Source of the DNA: JBFWWW01 sp050245975
Lineage (GTDB): Bacteria; Pseudomonadota; Alphaproteobacteria; Rhizobiales; Hyphomicrobiaceae
Assembly: GCA_050245975.1 (NCBI GenBank)
Contig: JBFWWW010000055.1
Coordinates: forward strand, 1 to 19,966
Direction: 5' to 3'
Length of the DNA: 19,966 bases
The notes under the pieces were generated by a model, which saw only the letters and a program-made list of their open reading frames with translations, made no database searches and was not told the DNA's origin. Every line of letters begins with the position of its first letter. Within the stretch, counting starts at the first letter, position 1. Shown piece after piece: positions 6,389 to 14,949 of this stretch. Made by a program: the position numbers and the translations under genes.

Positions 6389-9073
6389 ATGTCGGTCAGG
6401 GATCACTATGAGCCACAGAGGGCGTCGCCCGGCGAGCCGGAGACGGCCGACCAGGCTGACCTCACCCTCGGGATGGTGGAGGATCTGCGCGACATCCTCG
6501 ATCTCATCGCCGGTCAGATGGCGGACGCCGATCAGCGCCACGCCGACGCTCTCAAGAACGTCCATGAGCGCCTCGAGCAGCTGAGCGATCAGGCACAGCA
6601 GGCACGCTCCGAGCTCCCCATTGAGCTCAGCGCGACGATGGAGCGCATCGAGGACGGCCTGGCCATCCTCGCCGAGCGCGTTTCGCTGGTGGATGGAGGC
6701 GGGCCGCGCCAAAGCCATTCCGCCGTCGCCCCGCACGATCCCCATCCCCATGATCCCCACGACTGGGACCATGAATCGGCCGAGGCACTCGCCCGTCTCT
6801 ACGATTCCGGCCATCCCGCCGGCGGCCCCGCGCGGCCGGCGGTCTCCGAGGACGACCGCCGCTGGTTCGACGCCCGGCTCGCCGGCGTCATCGAGCGCAT
6901 CACCGAGGAGATCACCGCGCAGCGGGCCGATGGCGTCATTGCCGCACTGGACGAGCGGCTTGCACGCATCGAGCAGAAATTCGAGAGCGCCGTATCGCAG
7001 TCGGCGCGTCGCGTCGACGTCGAGGGCCTGCGGTTTGTCGAGGCGCACGTCATCGAGCTTGGAGCCCATGTCGAGGCGGCCCGCGCACAGCTTGCCCGTC
7101 TCGATGGCGTGGAGCAGCAGCTGCAGGCCATCCTTGCGCGCCTCGACGCCCCGCAGCGGGACATGCATTCCCACGCGCCGGCGCCCCTGAGCGAAACCGA
7201 CATTGCCTCGATCGCGGCCGCGGTCGCCGAGAAGGCGGTCGTGCGGGCCCCGGAGCCTGCCGAGGATCCCGCCCGCCTGCAGGCGCTGGAGCGCCTGCTT
7301 CAGGCCTACATCTCCGAGCGCAGGCTCGGCGAGGAGCACGCCGGCTCGGCGCTGGCGGAAATGCGCGGCGATCTGAAGCGGCTCGCCGACAAGGTCGCCG
7401 GCGAGCCCGCGCCCGCAACCGCCCCGGCCGCCGCACCCACGTCCGTGTCCGGACCCGCGCCGGGGCCCTCTCCGATCATAGCGTCCATGACCGGCTCAAT
7501 GACCGCTTCGACGACCGGCGCCATGACGGCGTCGGCCGCCGCGCCGCGGCGCGCCACGCCGGTCGCGCCTGATACGCCAGCCAATCCCGAGCGTGACGAG
7601 CCTCCTGTTCTCAAAAGCGGCGCACCCGCCCCTGAGGCGCTGGAATCCGACGTGCGGCAGGCGTTCCAGGCGTCCGCCATGCGCGCCAAGCTCAAGGCCC
7701 AGGCGGTGGCGCAGGCCGTATTCGAGGAAACGCTGGCGGAGACTGAGCGCCTGGAGCCGCGCGCCTCTGTTGCAGAGCGTGTTGTGGCCCGTTTCAGTCC
7801 GCCGTCGAATTCGGGGCCTCGCCCCTGGCTGCTCGTTGCCGCCTGTTGCGGACTTCTGGTTGGCCTCGGCTTCCTGCTGGTGGATTTCCTGACCGCGCGT
7901 TCGCCGCAGCCTGCGCCGGTCGCAACCGCGGGCCCGCACGCAGCGGCGCCGGCCTTCAAGGACGAGACGCGTGCGCCGGCGGCCGTCGCGCCTGCCGAAA
8001 AAGTCCAGGTTGCTCCCCCGCCTTTGGGCGTTCCGTCCGGCACGGCGCCGACCAATGCCATGCCGGGCGCGCCACCCCCCGCCAGGACCCGGCCCGAGAC
8101 CGTTACGGACGACCTCAGCCTCGCCACGCCGCCCAATTCCGCGCACACGGTGCGCGTCAACGGTGTCCCGGCGCCCAATGCGCCCATAGGTATCGAAGTT
8201 GAGACGCCGTCCGCGACCACGAATGCGGCGGAGATCGAGCGCCTGCGCCAGCGTCAGAGAATGGCGGCGGTTTCATCGCGCCTCGGCGCGCAGGCCCCGG
8301 CCCCCGTTGCCGACCTCGGCACCAGCGCCATTGCGGCCAGCCTGACGCGCGAGCAACCGGCGCCGGCTCAGCCGAAAGAGAATGCCGGCGAGGCGGGCCT
8401 GGTCCTGCCGCCGGCAATGATCGGGCCGCTGTCGCTGCGCCTTGCGGCCGCGAAGGGCGATCCGTCCGCCGAGTTCGAGATCGCGGCCCGTTACGCCGAA
8501 GGCAAGGGCGTTCCTCAGGACTTCAAGCAGGCGCAGGCCTGGTACCAGCGCTCCGCCGCGCAGGGCTTCGCCCAGGCGCAATACCGTCTCGCGACGCTCT
8601 ACGAGCGCGGCCTTGGCGTTACGGCCGATCCGGGCAAGGCGCGCGTCTGGTATGGAAGGGCCGCCGAGCAGGGCAATGTGAAGGCGATGCACAACCTTGC
8701 CGTGCTCGCCGCCGGCCGCCAGGGCGTCGCGCCGGACTATGCGACCGCCGCGCGCTGGTTCGGCGAGGCGGCGCGACGCGGTCTCAGCGACAGCCAGTTC
8801 AATCTCGCAGTCCTGACGGAAAACGGTCTTGGCTTGCCGAAGAATGTGAAGGACGCCTACTTCTGGTTCTCGATTGCCGCCCGCGGCAGCGACCCCGAAG
8901 CGACGCGCCGTCGCGATCAGGTGCGGGCGAAACTGGGTGCCGCCGACATCGCCGCTGTCGACAAGGCGGTGGCCGCCTGGCATCCCGAATCCGCGCCCCT
9001 GATCGCCAATGATCCGCGGACCGCGGGCGAAGCCTGGAAGGCCAGCGGCAAGGACCAGGCGCAGGACAACTGA
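6389..9073 (+). CDS. PodJ-like polar localisation factor: coiled coil, one membrane span, SEL1 repeats
   Basis: An 894-residue protein if started at the ATG at 6389, preceded by GAGGGGA; a GTG at 6281 is possible but adds a non-family-like leader. The cytoplasmic N-terminal half is rich in charged coiled coil (residues about 25-95 and 150-350). It contains a His/Asp/Pro-rich patch near 109-130 and an Ala/Pro/Thr-rich linker with short tandem repeats. A single hydrophobic span lies at about 478-503 (WLLVAACCGLLVGLGFLLVDF). The exported part begins with a Pro/Ala-rich linker and ends in four SEL1/TPR-like repeats (about 679-835, e.g. ARYAEGKGVPQDFKQAQAWY and LYERGLGV). This domain order matches PodJ/PodJL of Caulobacter and Rhizobiales, which mark a cell pole and scaffold signalling proteins. 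Identification rests on architecture, so other SEL1-repeat membrane proteins remain possible. Confidence 0.8.
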   Translation: MSVRDHYEPQRASPGEPETADQADLTLGMVEDLRDILDLIAGQMADADQRHADALKNVHERLEQLSDQAQQARSELPIELSATMERIEDGLAILAERVSLVDGGGPRQSHSAVAPHDPHPHDPHDWDHESAEALARLYDSGHPAGGPARPAVSEDDRRWFDARLAGVIERITEEITAQRADGVIAALDERLARIEQKFESAVSQSARRVDVEGLRFVEAHVIELGAHVEAARAQLARLDGVEQQLQAILARLDAPQRDMHSHAPAPLSETDIASIAAAVAEKAVVRAPEPAEDPARLQALERLLQAYISERRLGEEHAGSALAEMRGDLKRLADKVAGEPAPATAPAAAPTSVSGPAPGPSPIIASMTGSMTASTTGAMTASAAAPRRATPVAPDTPANPERDEPPVLKSGAPAPEALESDVRQAFQASAMRAKLKAQAVAQAVFEETLAETERLEPRASVAERVVARFSPPSNSGPRPWLLVAACCGLLVGLGFLLVDFLTARSPQPAPVATAGPHAAAPAFKDETRAPAAVAPAEKVQVAPPPLGVPSGTAPTNAMPGAPPPARTRPETVTDDLSLATPPNSAHTVRVNGVPAPNAPIGIEVETPSATTNAAEIERLRQRQRMAAVSSRLGAQAPAPVADLGTSAIAASLTREQPAPAQPKENAGEAGLVLPPAMIGPLSLRLAAAKGDPSAEFEIAARYAEGKGVPQDFKQAQAWYQRSAAQGFAQAQYRLATLYERGLGVTADPGKARVWYGRAAEQGNVKAMHNLAVLAAGRQGVAPDYATAARWFGEAARRGLSDSQFNLAVLTENGLGLPKNVKDAYFWFSIAARGSDPEATRRRDQVRAKLGAADIAAVDKAVAAWHPESAPLIANDPRTAGEAWKASGKDQAQDN
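7487..7534 (+). repeat. Four imperfect 12-bp tandem repeats inside the PodJ-like gene
   Basis: Four consecutive in-frame units, ATGACCGGCTCA, ATGACCGCTTCG, ACGACCGGCGCC and ATGACGGCGTCG, encode MTGS, MTAS, TTGA and MTAS. They lie in the disordered linker before the membrane span. The unit length keeps the frame, so copy number could vary without breaking the gene. Confidence 0.7.
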
Positions 9074-9080
9074 GGCCGCC

Positions 9081-9097
9081 GTTTCGCTATGCGAAAC
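9081..9097 (+). terminator. Hairpin after the PodJ-like gene
   Basis: A perfect 7-bp stem GTTTCGC (9081-9087) and GCGAAAC (9091-9097) with a 3-base loop begins 7 bp after the stop codon. No T-run follows, so factor-independent termination is uncertain; 3'-end protection is an alternative. Confidence 0.45.
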
Positions 9098-9120
9098 CCG
9101 CCGCGCATTCTCGCGCAAAT

Positions 9121-9146
9121 GTGGCGACAGAAGCGTGCTTCGCCAC
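9121..9146. repeat. Second inverted repeat in the 9074-9354 gap
   Basis: GTGGCGA (9121-9127) pairs with TCGCCAC (9140-9146). Within it, AAGC (9131-9134) faces GCTT (9137-9140), giving two alternative foldings. It is one of two hairpins in the 281-bp gap between the PodJ-like gene and the TauE/SafE gene. The rest of the gap has no credible gene; an upstream in-frame extension of the exporter (from 9244) lacks hydrophobic or family character. Confidence 0.4.
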
Positions 9147-9354
9147 TTGCAAAACGCGGTCACTTGGTGTCCCTATCCGCATGGAAAGCCTGTCGCCGTA
9201 GTTTCCACTCGGTTCGCATCGTTTTCACCGGACTGCCGGGCGTTTGAAGATCGCCCGCCGGCACGTCGCAGCGTTTTTTCCGCGCGATGTGTTCGAGATC
9301 GCCGGTCGCGGACACTGGAAGCCGGCTGGCCGGCGTCGGTCCGCGGGCGTGCTG

Positions 9355-10281
9355 ATGAACTTCTATCTCCCCATTGCCGAGATGTCCGCCAACGTGGTGG
9401 TCTTGCTCGGCATGGGTGGTGCGGTGGGCTTTCTGTCGGGCATGTTCGGTGTCGGCGGCGGCTTCCTGATGACGCCGCTGCTGATTTTTTCCGGCGTACC
9501 CTCCGCGATCGCGGTCGGCACGGAATCCGCGCACATTGTCGCGTCATCCGTGTCCGGCGCATTGGCGCAGTACCGGCGCAACAACATCGATATCAAAATG
9601 GGCGTCGTGCTGTTGGTTGGCGGCATCGTCGGTTCGATCGTCGGCGTTCAGCTCGTGCGCGTCCTGCGGCGCGTCGGGCAGTTCGATTTCTTCATCGCGC
9701 TTTGCTACGTCACGTTCCTCGGCGTCATCGGCGCGCTCATGCTGGTGGAGAGCCTGAGCACCATGCGCCAGATGCGGGCAGGCACGCACGTGTCCGGCCG
9801 CAGGCCCGGTCAGCACAACTGGATTCACGGTCTGCCGTTCAAGATGCGGTTCCACCGCTCGAAGCTCTACATCAGCGCTCTGCCGCCCGTTCTCATCGGC
9901 GCGTTCGTCGGTCTGCTGGCGGCCATCATGGGCGTGGGCGGCGGCTTCATCATGGTGCCGGCCATGATCTATCTTCTGCGCGTGCCCACCAGCGTCGTCG
10001 TCGGCACCAGCCTGTTCCAGATCGTCTTCGTGGCGGCCGCGACGACCATCCTGCATGCCTCGCAGAACTTCGCCGTCGATGTGACGCTGGCGCTGCTGCT
10101 GATGATCGGCGGCGTCATCGGCGCGCAGTTCGGCGCAGCCGCGGGACAGCGGCTCAAGGGCGAGCAGCTTCGCTTCCTGCTTGCCAGCCTCGTCCTTGCC
10201 GTCGCGCTCCGCATGGCGTGGGGTCTCGTGGCCCCGCCTGACGACCATTTTTCCATCGGCGCCCCGGCGGGAGGCGCCTGA
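9355..10281 (+). CDS. TauE/SafE-family sulfite/anion exporter
   Basis: A 308-residue membrane protein with about eight hydrophobic segments. It shows the internal duplication typical of the family: GMFGVGGGFLMTPLL (about residues 29-43) is echoed by IMGVGGGFIMVPAMI (about 191-205). The family moves sulfite, sulfoacetate and related organic anions across the inner membrane, but substrate cannot be read from the sequence. The ATG at 9355 (MNFYLPIAEMS) is chosen over in-frame starts further upstream because the hydrophobic core begins soon after it. The stop overlaps the next gene's ATG by one base (TGATG), indicating translational coupling to the TIGR02186 protein. Confidence 0.92.
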   Translation: MNFYLPIAEMSANVVVLLGMGGAVGFLSGMFGVGGGFLMTPLLIFSGVPSAIAVGTESAHIVASSVSGALAQYRRNNIDIKMGVVLLVGGIVGSIVGVQLVRVLRRVGQFDFFIALCYVTFLGVIGALMLVESLSTMRQMRAGTHVSGRRPGQHNWIHGLPFKMRFHRSKLYISALPPVLIGAFVGLLAAIMGVGGGFIMVPAMIYLLRVPTSVVVGTSLFQIVFVAAATTILHASQNFAVDVTLALLLMIGGVIGAQFGAAAGQRLKGEQLRFLLASLVLAVALRMAWGLVAPPDDHFSIGAPAGGA

Positions 10282-11219
10282 TGCGGTTCCATCGCTCGCG
10301 ACGCGCGTGGTCGGGATTGGCGCTGATCGTTGCCGGCATCGCCCTGCTGGCCGCCAGCTACGGCGATGCCGAGGCGCAGCGTCGCCTGCGCCGGTCGCCG
10401 CAACCCGAGCCGCCGAATGCCACCACACCGGCCGGAACGCCGGCCGCGCCCCCGGTTACGGCCCAGGCCGCTGGGTCCGGTCCGCAGCTGCCGACCACGG
10501 AGACGGTGCAGGCCGACGTCTCCACCCGCAACGTTTCCGTGACCTCGAACTTCACCGGCACCGAGATCGTGGTGTTCGGCGCCGTCGACAACAGCCAGCA
10601 GGAAACCGCCGAATCGGGCCTCTACGACATCGTCATCGTTGTCGAGGGCACGCCGTCGCGCGTCGTGGCGCGGCGCAAGAGCAATGTCGCCGGCCTCTGG
10701 CTCAACACGTCGTCGGCCACGTTCGACAGCGTCCCGAGCTACTACGCCATCGCTTCGACGCGCCCGCTGGAGGAGATCGCGCCAAAGGAGCTTCTGGAGC
10801 TGCACAAGATCGGCGTCGAGCATGTCCGGATGACGCCGGCGTTCCAGAAGGCCGAAGGGCTGTCCACCGAAGAGCTGAAGCAGTTCCGCGAGGCCGTCAT
10901 CCGGCTGAAGCAGAAGGAAGGCCTTTACGTCCAGGAGGAATACGGCGTCGCCTTCATCGGGCGCAGCCTGTTCCGCTCCACCATCGAGCTGCCGGCCAAC
11001 GTGACGGTCGGACCGTTCGATACGCGCGTCTATCTGTTCCGCGACGAGAAGCTGCTCAGCCAGTACACCGCCCGGCTCAATCTCGAGCGCCAGGGGCTCG
11101 AGCGCCACCTGCACGCCTTCGCGTTCCGCTTTCCGTTTTTTTACGGCCTGACCACGGTGCTGATCGCGGTCGGCGCGGGGCTGTTGGCATCGGTCGTCTT
11201 CCGGCGCCCGGCGCACTGA
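10281..11219 (+). CDS. TIGR02186 family protein, membrane-anchored periplasmic protein of alphaproteobacteria
   Basis: A 312-residue protein of unknown function. Residues 1-32 look like a signal peptide (Arg-rich start, hydrophobic core, ending GDAEA). A Pro/Ala/Thr-rich linker follows, then a soluble domain with VSTRNVSVTSNFTGTEIVVFGAV and YDIVIVVEGTP, and a C-terminal membrane span at about 285-306 with a short basic tail. This order matches TIGR02186, a conserved alphaproteobacterial family regularly found next to TauE/SafE exporters. Most of the protein should face the periplasm, so it may be an accessory part of the exporter. That role is inference from the one-base overlap. Confidence 0.88.
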   Translation: MRFHRSRRAWSGLALIVAGIALLAASYGDAEAQRRLRRSPQPEPPNATTPAGTPAAPPVTAQAAGSGPQLPTTETVQADVSTRNVSVTSNFTGTEIVVFGAVDNSQQETAESGLYDIVIVVEGTPSRVVARRKSNVAGLWLNTSSATFDSVPSYYAIASTRPLEEIAPKELLELHKIGVEHVRMTPAFQKAEGLSTEELKQFREAVIRLKQKEGLYVQEEYGVAFIGRSLFRSTIELPANVTVGPFDTRVYLFRDEKLLSQYTARLNLERQGLERHLHAFAFRFPFFYGLTTVLIAVGAGLLASVVFRRPAH

Positions 11220-11231
11220 GCGCGCGTCAGT
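11215..11231. terminator. Short inverted repeat at the convergent TIGR02186/pdeM junction
   Basis: ACTGA (11215-11219) and TCAGT (11227-11231) flank a 7-base GC loop in the 7-bp gap between two converging genes. Each arm contains one of the opposing stop codons. The stem is only 5 bp, so a terminator role is weakly supported. Confidence 0.3.
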
Positions 11232-11949
11232 CGGTCCGCAGAAGACGCGTGGCGACCGGGTAGAGGCCTTCCTGCCCCAGCATCCAGACATTGAAGCCGT
11301 CGTTGCCGAACAGCGGCTCGAATGCCGTGTCCAGGACATTGAGCCCGCCGGTGTAGGCGCCGAACGCCGGCAGCACCAGCCGCCGGCCGTTGCTGATGAA
11401 GCACGGGCGGCGGACGGTATGGCCGTAAAGCGAAACCTTGGCGGCCGGATGCAGGTGGCCGCAGATCTCGTGCGTCGTGCGGCCCGATCGCGGCAGATGC
11501 CGCAGCTTGATGCCGGCGATCTCGCAGCTCTCGCGAACCGTGCCGCCGAGGCCGTCGGGGAACGCGGCGTCGTGATTGCCGGTGACCCAGATCCAGGTCC
11601 GGTCCTCCTGTATCATGGCCAGGATTTCCCGATCCTCGCTTGTAATGCGCGCGCCGGCGCCGGCGTCGTGCAGGCTGTCGCCGAGCGCCAGCACGCAATC
11701 GGGCTCGTAGCGGTCGATGGCCTGCGCCAGGCGCATCAGGGTGTTGCGCGTGTCGTACGGCGGCAGGAACTGGCCGCGCTCGGCCATCGCCGAGCCCTTC
11801 TCGAGGTGCAGGTCGGAGACGATCAGCATGCGCTCGCCGGGCCAGAATAACGCGCCCGACGCATCGGCCAGGAACGCCTTGCCGCAGATCGAAACGGGCT
11901 GGGCGTTGCCGTCCAGCAGATGCAGCCGCTCCGGTCTCAATTCCAGCAT
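11227..11949 (-). CDS. pdeM: Ligase-associated DNA damage response endonuclease PdeM (metallophosphoesterase)
   Basis: A 240-residue calcineurin-like phosphoesterase with all metal-binding motifs: SDLHLEKG with Asp46 and His48, GDSLHD (90-95), GNHDA (124-128) and GHLHP (164-168). The pattern and length match the PdeM family, a predicted nuclease encoded beside a DEXH helicase in DNA repair clusters. Here the helicase gene lies immediately upstream, ending 3 bp before this start. A GGAGGG Shine-Dalgarno sequence (11956-11961) is embedded in the helicase 3' end, so the two are co-translated. Function in repair is inferred from family and context. Confidence 0.93.
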   Translation of the reverse strand: MLELRPERLHLLDGNAQPVSICGKAFLADASGALFWPGERMLIVSDLHLEKGSAMAERGQFLPPYDTRNTLMRLAQAIDRYEPDCVLALGDSLHDAGAGARITSEDREILAMIQEDRTWIWVTGNHDAAFPDGLGGTVRESCEIAGIKLRHLPRSGRTTHEICGHLHPAAKVSLYGHTVRRPCFISNGRRLVLPAFGAYTGGLNVLDTAFEPLFGNDGFNVWMLGQEGLYPVATRLLRTD

Positions 11950-11952
11950 GCC

Positions 11953-14532
11953 TTACCCTCCGGCCTGAGCTTCGCGGATCAGGTCTTCCGCCGCCGCCCG
12001 CAGCAACGCGTCCGAGCCACCTCCGCCGACCCGCTCCTGGCCGATGTCCAGCAGTACGGGAACCGCCAGCGGCGAAACGCGGTCGAGAGAAACGTGCCGG
12101 ATTCTACCCCTGATTCGGCGCAGGAAGTCGCCGAGCCGCGAGATATCCAGCAGGCCCGTGGCCGCATCCGCGCGCGCCGCCTGCAGCAGCACGTGCTGCG
12201 GCTCGTGCCGGCTCAGGACGTCATAGATGAGATCGGAGGAGACGGTCACCTGCCGGCCGCTTTTCTCGCGGCCCGGATGTCGGCGCTCGATCAGCCCGGC
12301 GATGACGGCCGCGAGGCGGAACGTGCGTTTCATCAGGCTCGATTCCGCCAGCCAGGCTTCGAGGTCGTCGCCCAGCATGTCCTCGTCGAACAGGTGGTCC
12401 AGCGCGTGATCCTGTGCGAGGAACGCCTGCATCTCATCCGCCAGGCCCCACACCGCGATGGCATAGTCGCTCGCCACGAAGCCGAGCGGATGGCATCCGG
12501 CCCGGTGCAGCCGCCGCGTCAGCAGCATGCCGAGCGTCTGGTGCGCGAGCCGCCCCTCGAAGGGATAGGCGACGAGGAAATGCCGGCCCGACCGGGGAAA
12601 GGTCTCGACCAGCACCTCGCTGCGATCGGGGACGACCGATCGTTCGGCCTGCAGCCGCAGCCAGTCCGCAACGGGGTTCGGCAGCCGGGGCCAGCTTGCC
12701 TGGTCGGCGACCATGGCGCGCACGCGTTCGGCGAGGTGGGTCGACAGCGGGAACTTGCCGCCGTCATAGCTGGGGATCATCGGGTCGCTGTCGCTGCTGC
12801 GCGAGACGAAGGCCTCCATCTCCCGCAGGCCCTCGAAGCGCAGCACGTGACCGGCAAAGACGAACGTGTCGCCGGGCGAGAGCTGCTCGACGAATGCTTC
12901 TTCCATCTCGCCCAGCACGCGGCCGCCGGCAAACGCGCGCGCCTGTCCCGGTCGCGACAGGCGCCCCTTGCCGACCAGCCGGATGCGGATCATCGGGCTC
13001 TCGACGATGGTGCCGACATTGAGCCTATACTGCTGCGCCAGGCGCGGGTGCGCCAGTCGCAGGCGGCCGTCGGGCGTCGGCCTGAGGCGGGCGTAGCGCT
13101 CATAGGCGCGCAGCGCGTAGCCGCCGGTCGAGACGAAATCGACGACGCGGTCGAAGTCCGTTCGCGTCAGCCCGGCATAGGGCGATGCGCGGCGAACCTC
13201 GTCGAACAGCGCCTTGGGATCGAACGGGCCGGCGCAGGCGGCGCCCCACACGTGCTGCGCCAGCACGTCGAGCGCGCCGGTGCGCGACTGCACCGCATCC
13301 TGCGCGCCGGCCGTTGCCGCCTCGAGCGCGGCGCGGCATTCCAGCACCTCGAAGCGGTTGGCCGGCACCAGCAGCGCGCGCGAAGGCTCGTCGAGCCTGT
13401 GGTTGGAGCGGCCGACCCGCTGCAGCAGGCGGCTCGCGCCTTTCGGCGCGCCGACGTTGATGACGAGATCGACGTCGCCCCAGTCGATGCCGAGATCGAG
13501 CGTCGAGGTGGCGACCACCGCCTTGAGGGTGCCGGCCGCCATCGCCTGCTCGACCTTGCGCCGCCGCGCGGCATCCAGCGAGCCGTGATGCAGCGCGATG
13601 GGCAGGCTGTCGTCGTTGATGCGCCAGAGCTCCTGGAAAACGAGCTCGGCCTGGCTGCGCGTGTTGACGAACACGAGCGTCAGCCGGTGGCGCCGGATGG
13701 CGTCGTAGATTTCCGGCATGGCGTAGCGGGCGCTGTGCCCCGACCATGGCAGCTCCGCGTCCGCCTCGACGATGCCGATCTCCGGCGCGACACCGCCCGG
13801 GGCGGTGACGAGATCGGCGAGGTTGCAGACCGTCTCTCCGCCGGACTGATCGGCCAGGTACGCGCGCAGCTCGCTCGGGCGCGCGACCGTTGCCGAGAGG
13901 CCGACGGTGACAAGACCGGGTGCGAGCGTGCGCAGCCGCGCGATATCGAGCGCGAGCAGGTCGCCGCGCTTCGACGCCGCGAGCGAGTGCAGCTCGTCGA
14001 GAATGACGGTCTTCACGCCCGAGAACAGCCACGCGGCATCGGGATGCGACAGCAGCAGCGCCACCTGCTCGGGCGTCGTGAGCAGGATGTCGGGCGGATG
14101 GGTGCGCTGCTTCTGTTTGCGCGCCGCGGAGGTATCGCCGCTGCGCACGTCGATGCGCAGGGGCAGCGCCATCTCGTCGAGCGGCGTGAGCAGGTTGCGC
14201 GTCACGTCGGCGGCCAGCGCCTTGAGCGGCGAGACGTAAAGCGTGTGCAGCCGCTGGCGGCGCTCCCGCGCCGGCGTGGCGGCGAGCTCGATGAGGCTCG
14301 GCAGGAACCCGGCCAGCGTCTTGCCGGCACCCGTGGGCGCGATGAGGAGTGTGGGCCGCCGCTGCCGGCTTTGCTCGATCAGGGCGAGCTGGTGCGGGCG
14401 CGGCGACCAGTCGCGCGCCGCGAACCAGCTCCGGAACGGGTCCGGCAACGCGATTGCGGTGCCCCGTCGGGGGTGTCCGTCCAAGGTGCCGGCCGGCGGC
14501 CGGCGGGTGCGCGGCCTGGTCGTCAGGGACAT
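11953..14532 (-). CDS. Ligase-associated DNA damage response DEXH-box helicase (Lhr-like, superfamily 2)
   Basis: An 859-residue SF2 helicase. Walker A is APTGAGKT (65-72), motif Ia SPLKAL (101-106), the Walker B box is DELH (179-182), and motif III is SAT (213-215). The second RecA domain has LVFVNTRSQAE (286-296), motif V VVATSTLDLGIDWG (339-352) and motif VI QRVGRSNHR (371-379). The remaining 480 residues correspond to the Lhr-type winged-helix and core C-terminal domains. It should unwind DNA or RNA-DNA hybrids using ATP. The family is called ligase-associated because in many genomes it sits with an ATP-dependent ligase and an exonuclease; neither is present in this window. The ATG at 14532 gives an N-terminus that leads into the family's PHQL motif (residues 46-49). 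The long plus-strand open frame opposite is a shadow. Confidence 0.95.
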   Translation of the reverse strand: MSLTTRPRTRRPPAGTLDGHPRRGTAIALPDPFRSWFAARDWSPRPHQLALIEQSRQRRPTLLIAPTGAGKTLAGFLPSLIELAATPARERRQRLHTLYVSPLKALAADVTRNLLTPLDEMALPLRIDVRSGDTSAARKQKQRTHPPDILLTTPEQVALLLSHPDAAWLFSGVKTVILDELHSLAASKRGDLLALDIARLRTLAPGLVTVGLSATVARPSELRAYLADQSGGETVCNLADLVTAPGGVAPEIGIVEADAELPWSGHSARYAMPEIYDAIRRHRLTLVFVNTRSQAELVFQELWRINDDSLPIALHHGSLDAARRRKVEQAMAAGTLKAVVATSTLDLGIDWGDVDLVINVGAPKGASRLLQRVGRSNHRLDEPSRALLVPANRFEVLECRAALEAATAGAQDAVQSRTGALDVLAQHVWGAACAGPFDPKALFDEVRRASPYAGLTRTDFDRVVDFVSTGGYALRAYERYARLRPTPDGRLRLAHPRLAQQYRLNVGTIVESPMIRIRLVGKGRLSRPGQARAFAGGRVLGEMEEAFVEQLSPGDTFVFAGHVLRFEGLREMEAFVSRSSDSDPMIPSYDGGKFPLSTHLAERVRAMVADQASWPRLPNPVADWLRLQAERSVVPDRSEVLVETFPRSGRHFLVAYPFEGRLAHQTLGMLLTRRLHRAGCHPLGFVASDYAIAVWGLADEMQAFLAQDHALDHLFDEDMLGDDLEAWLAESSLMKRTFRLAAVIAGLIERRHPGREKSGRQVTVSSDLIYDVLSRHEPQHVLLQAARADAATGLLDISRLGDFLRRIRGRIRHVSLDRVSPLAVPVLLDIGQERVGGGGSDALLRAAAEDLIREAQAGG

Positions 14533-14667
14533 GCATCTGCCCCGTCCGGTTGCGCGCCAGGTTCCTGTCTCCGCCCGCGCGCGCTTGGTGCCGGCGCGGC
14601 AGGTGTGCTAAGTCCGGCGGACATCGCGCCGGAGCATCGGCGCAGCAGGACATGGCGGAGCAGACCC

Positions 14668-14949
14668 ATGGATCGAGACAACTTCTTTCGCGGCAATGTC
14701 GGCGGCACCATCGTGCGGCTGATCGTGCTGTCGGTTGTTGTCGGCATCGTCTTTTCCGCACTGGGCATCTCGCCCGACAACATCCTCTATCACCTTCAGC
14801 GGCTCATTCAGCGTATCCGCGATTTGGGCTTTGGCGTGGTCGAGCAGGCGCTGCACTATTTCCTGCTCGGCGCGGTGGTGGTCGTGCCCATCTGGTTCAT
14901 CGCCCGCCTGATCGGCGGCCTGCGCGGCTCGAACGAAAACCGGCCCTGA
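14668..14949 (+). CDS. DUF6460-type small inner-membrane protein
   Basis: A 93-residue protein with two membrane spans (about residues 13-33 and 62-83) joined by an amphipathic stretch with LQRLIQRIRDLGF. The pattern, including ISPDNIL and FLLGAVVVVPIW, fits the DUF6460 family as I recall it; no function is known. A GCGGAG Shine-Dalgarno sequence lies 7 bp before the ATG at 14668. The frame is open far upstream only because it lies opposite the helicase. The gene is divergent from the helicase and converges on pyrD. Confidence 0.8.
   Translation: MDRDNFFRGNVGGTIVRLIVLSVVVGIVFSALGISPDNILYHLQRLIQRIRDLGFGVVEQALHYFLLGAVVVVPIWFIARLIGGLRGSNENRP

Noticed and set aside
6221..7339. 372-codon minus-strand frame at the start of the PodJ-like gene
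   Set aside because: Shadow of the coiled-coil region; no family resemblance and no Shine-Dalgarno sequence.
13100..14761. 553-codon minus-strand frame overlapping the helicase
   Set aside because: Out-of-frame shadow with Ala/Arg-rich low-complexity translation; the helicase motifs are all in the 11953-14532 frame.
11920..14949. 1009-codon open frame on the plus strand across the helicase gene
   Set aside because: Only its last 93 codons, from 14668, encode a real protein. The rest is the antisense of the helicase and resembles no family.
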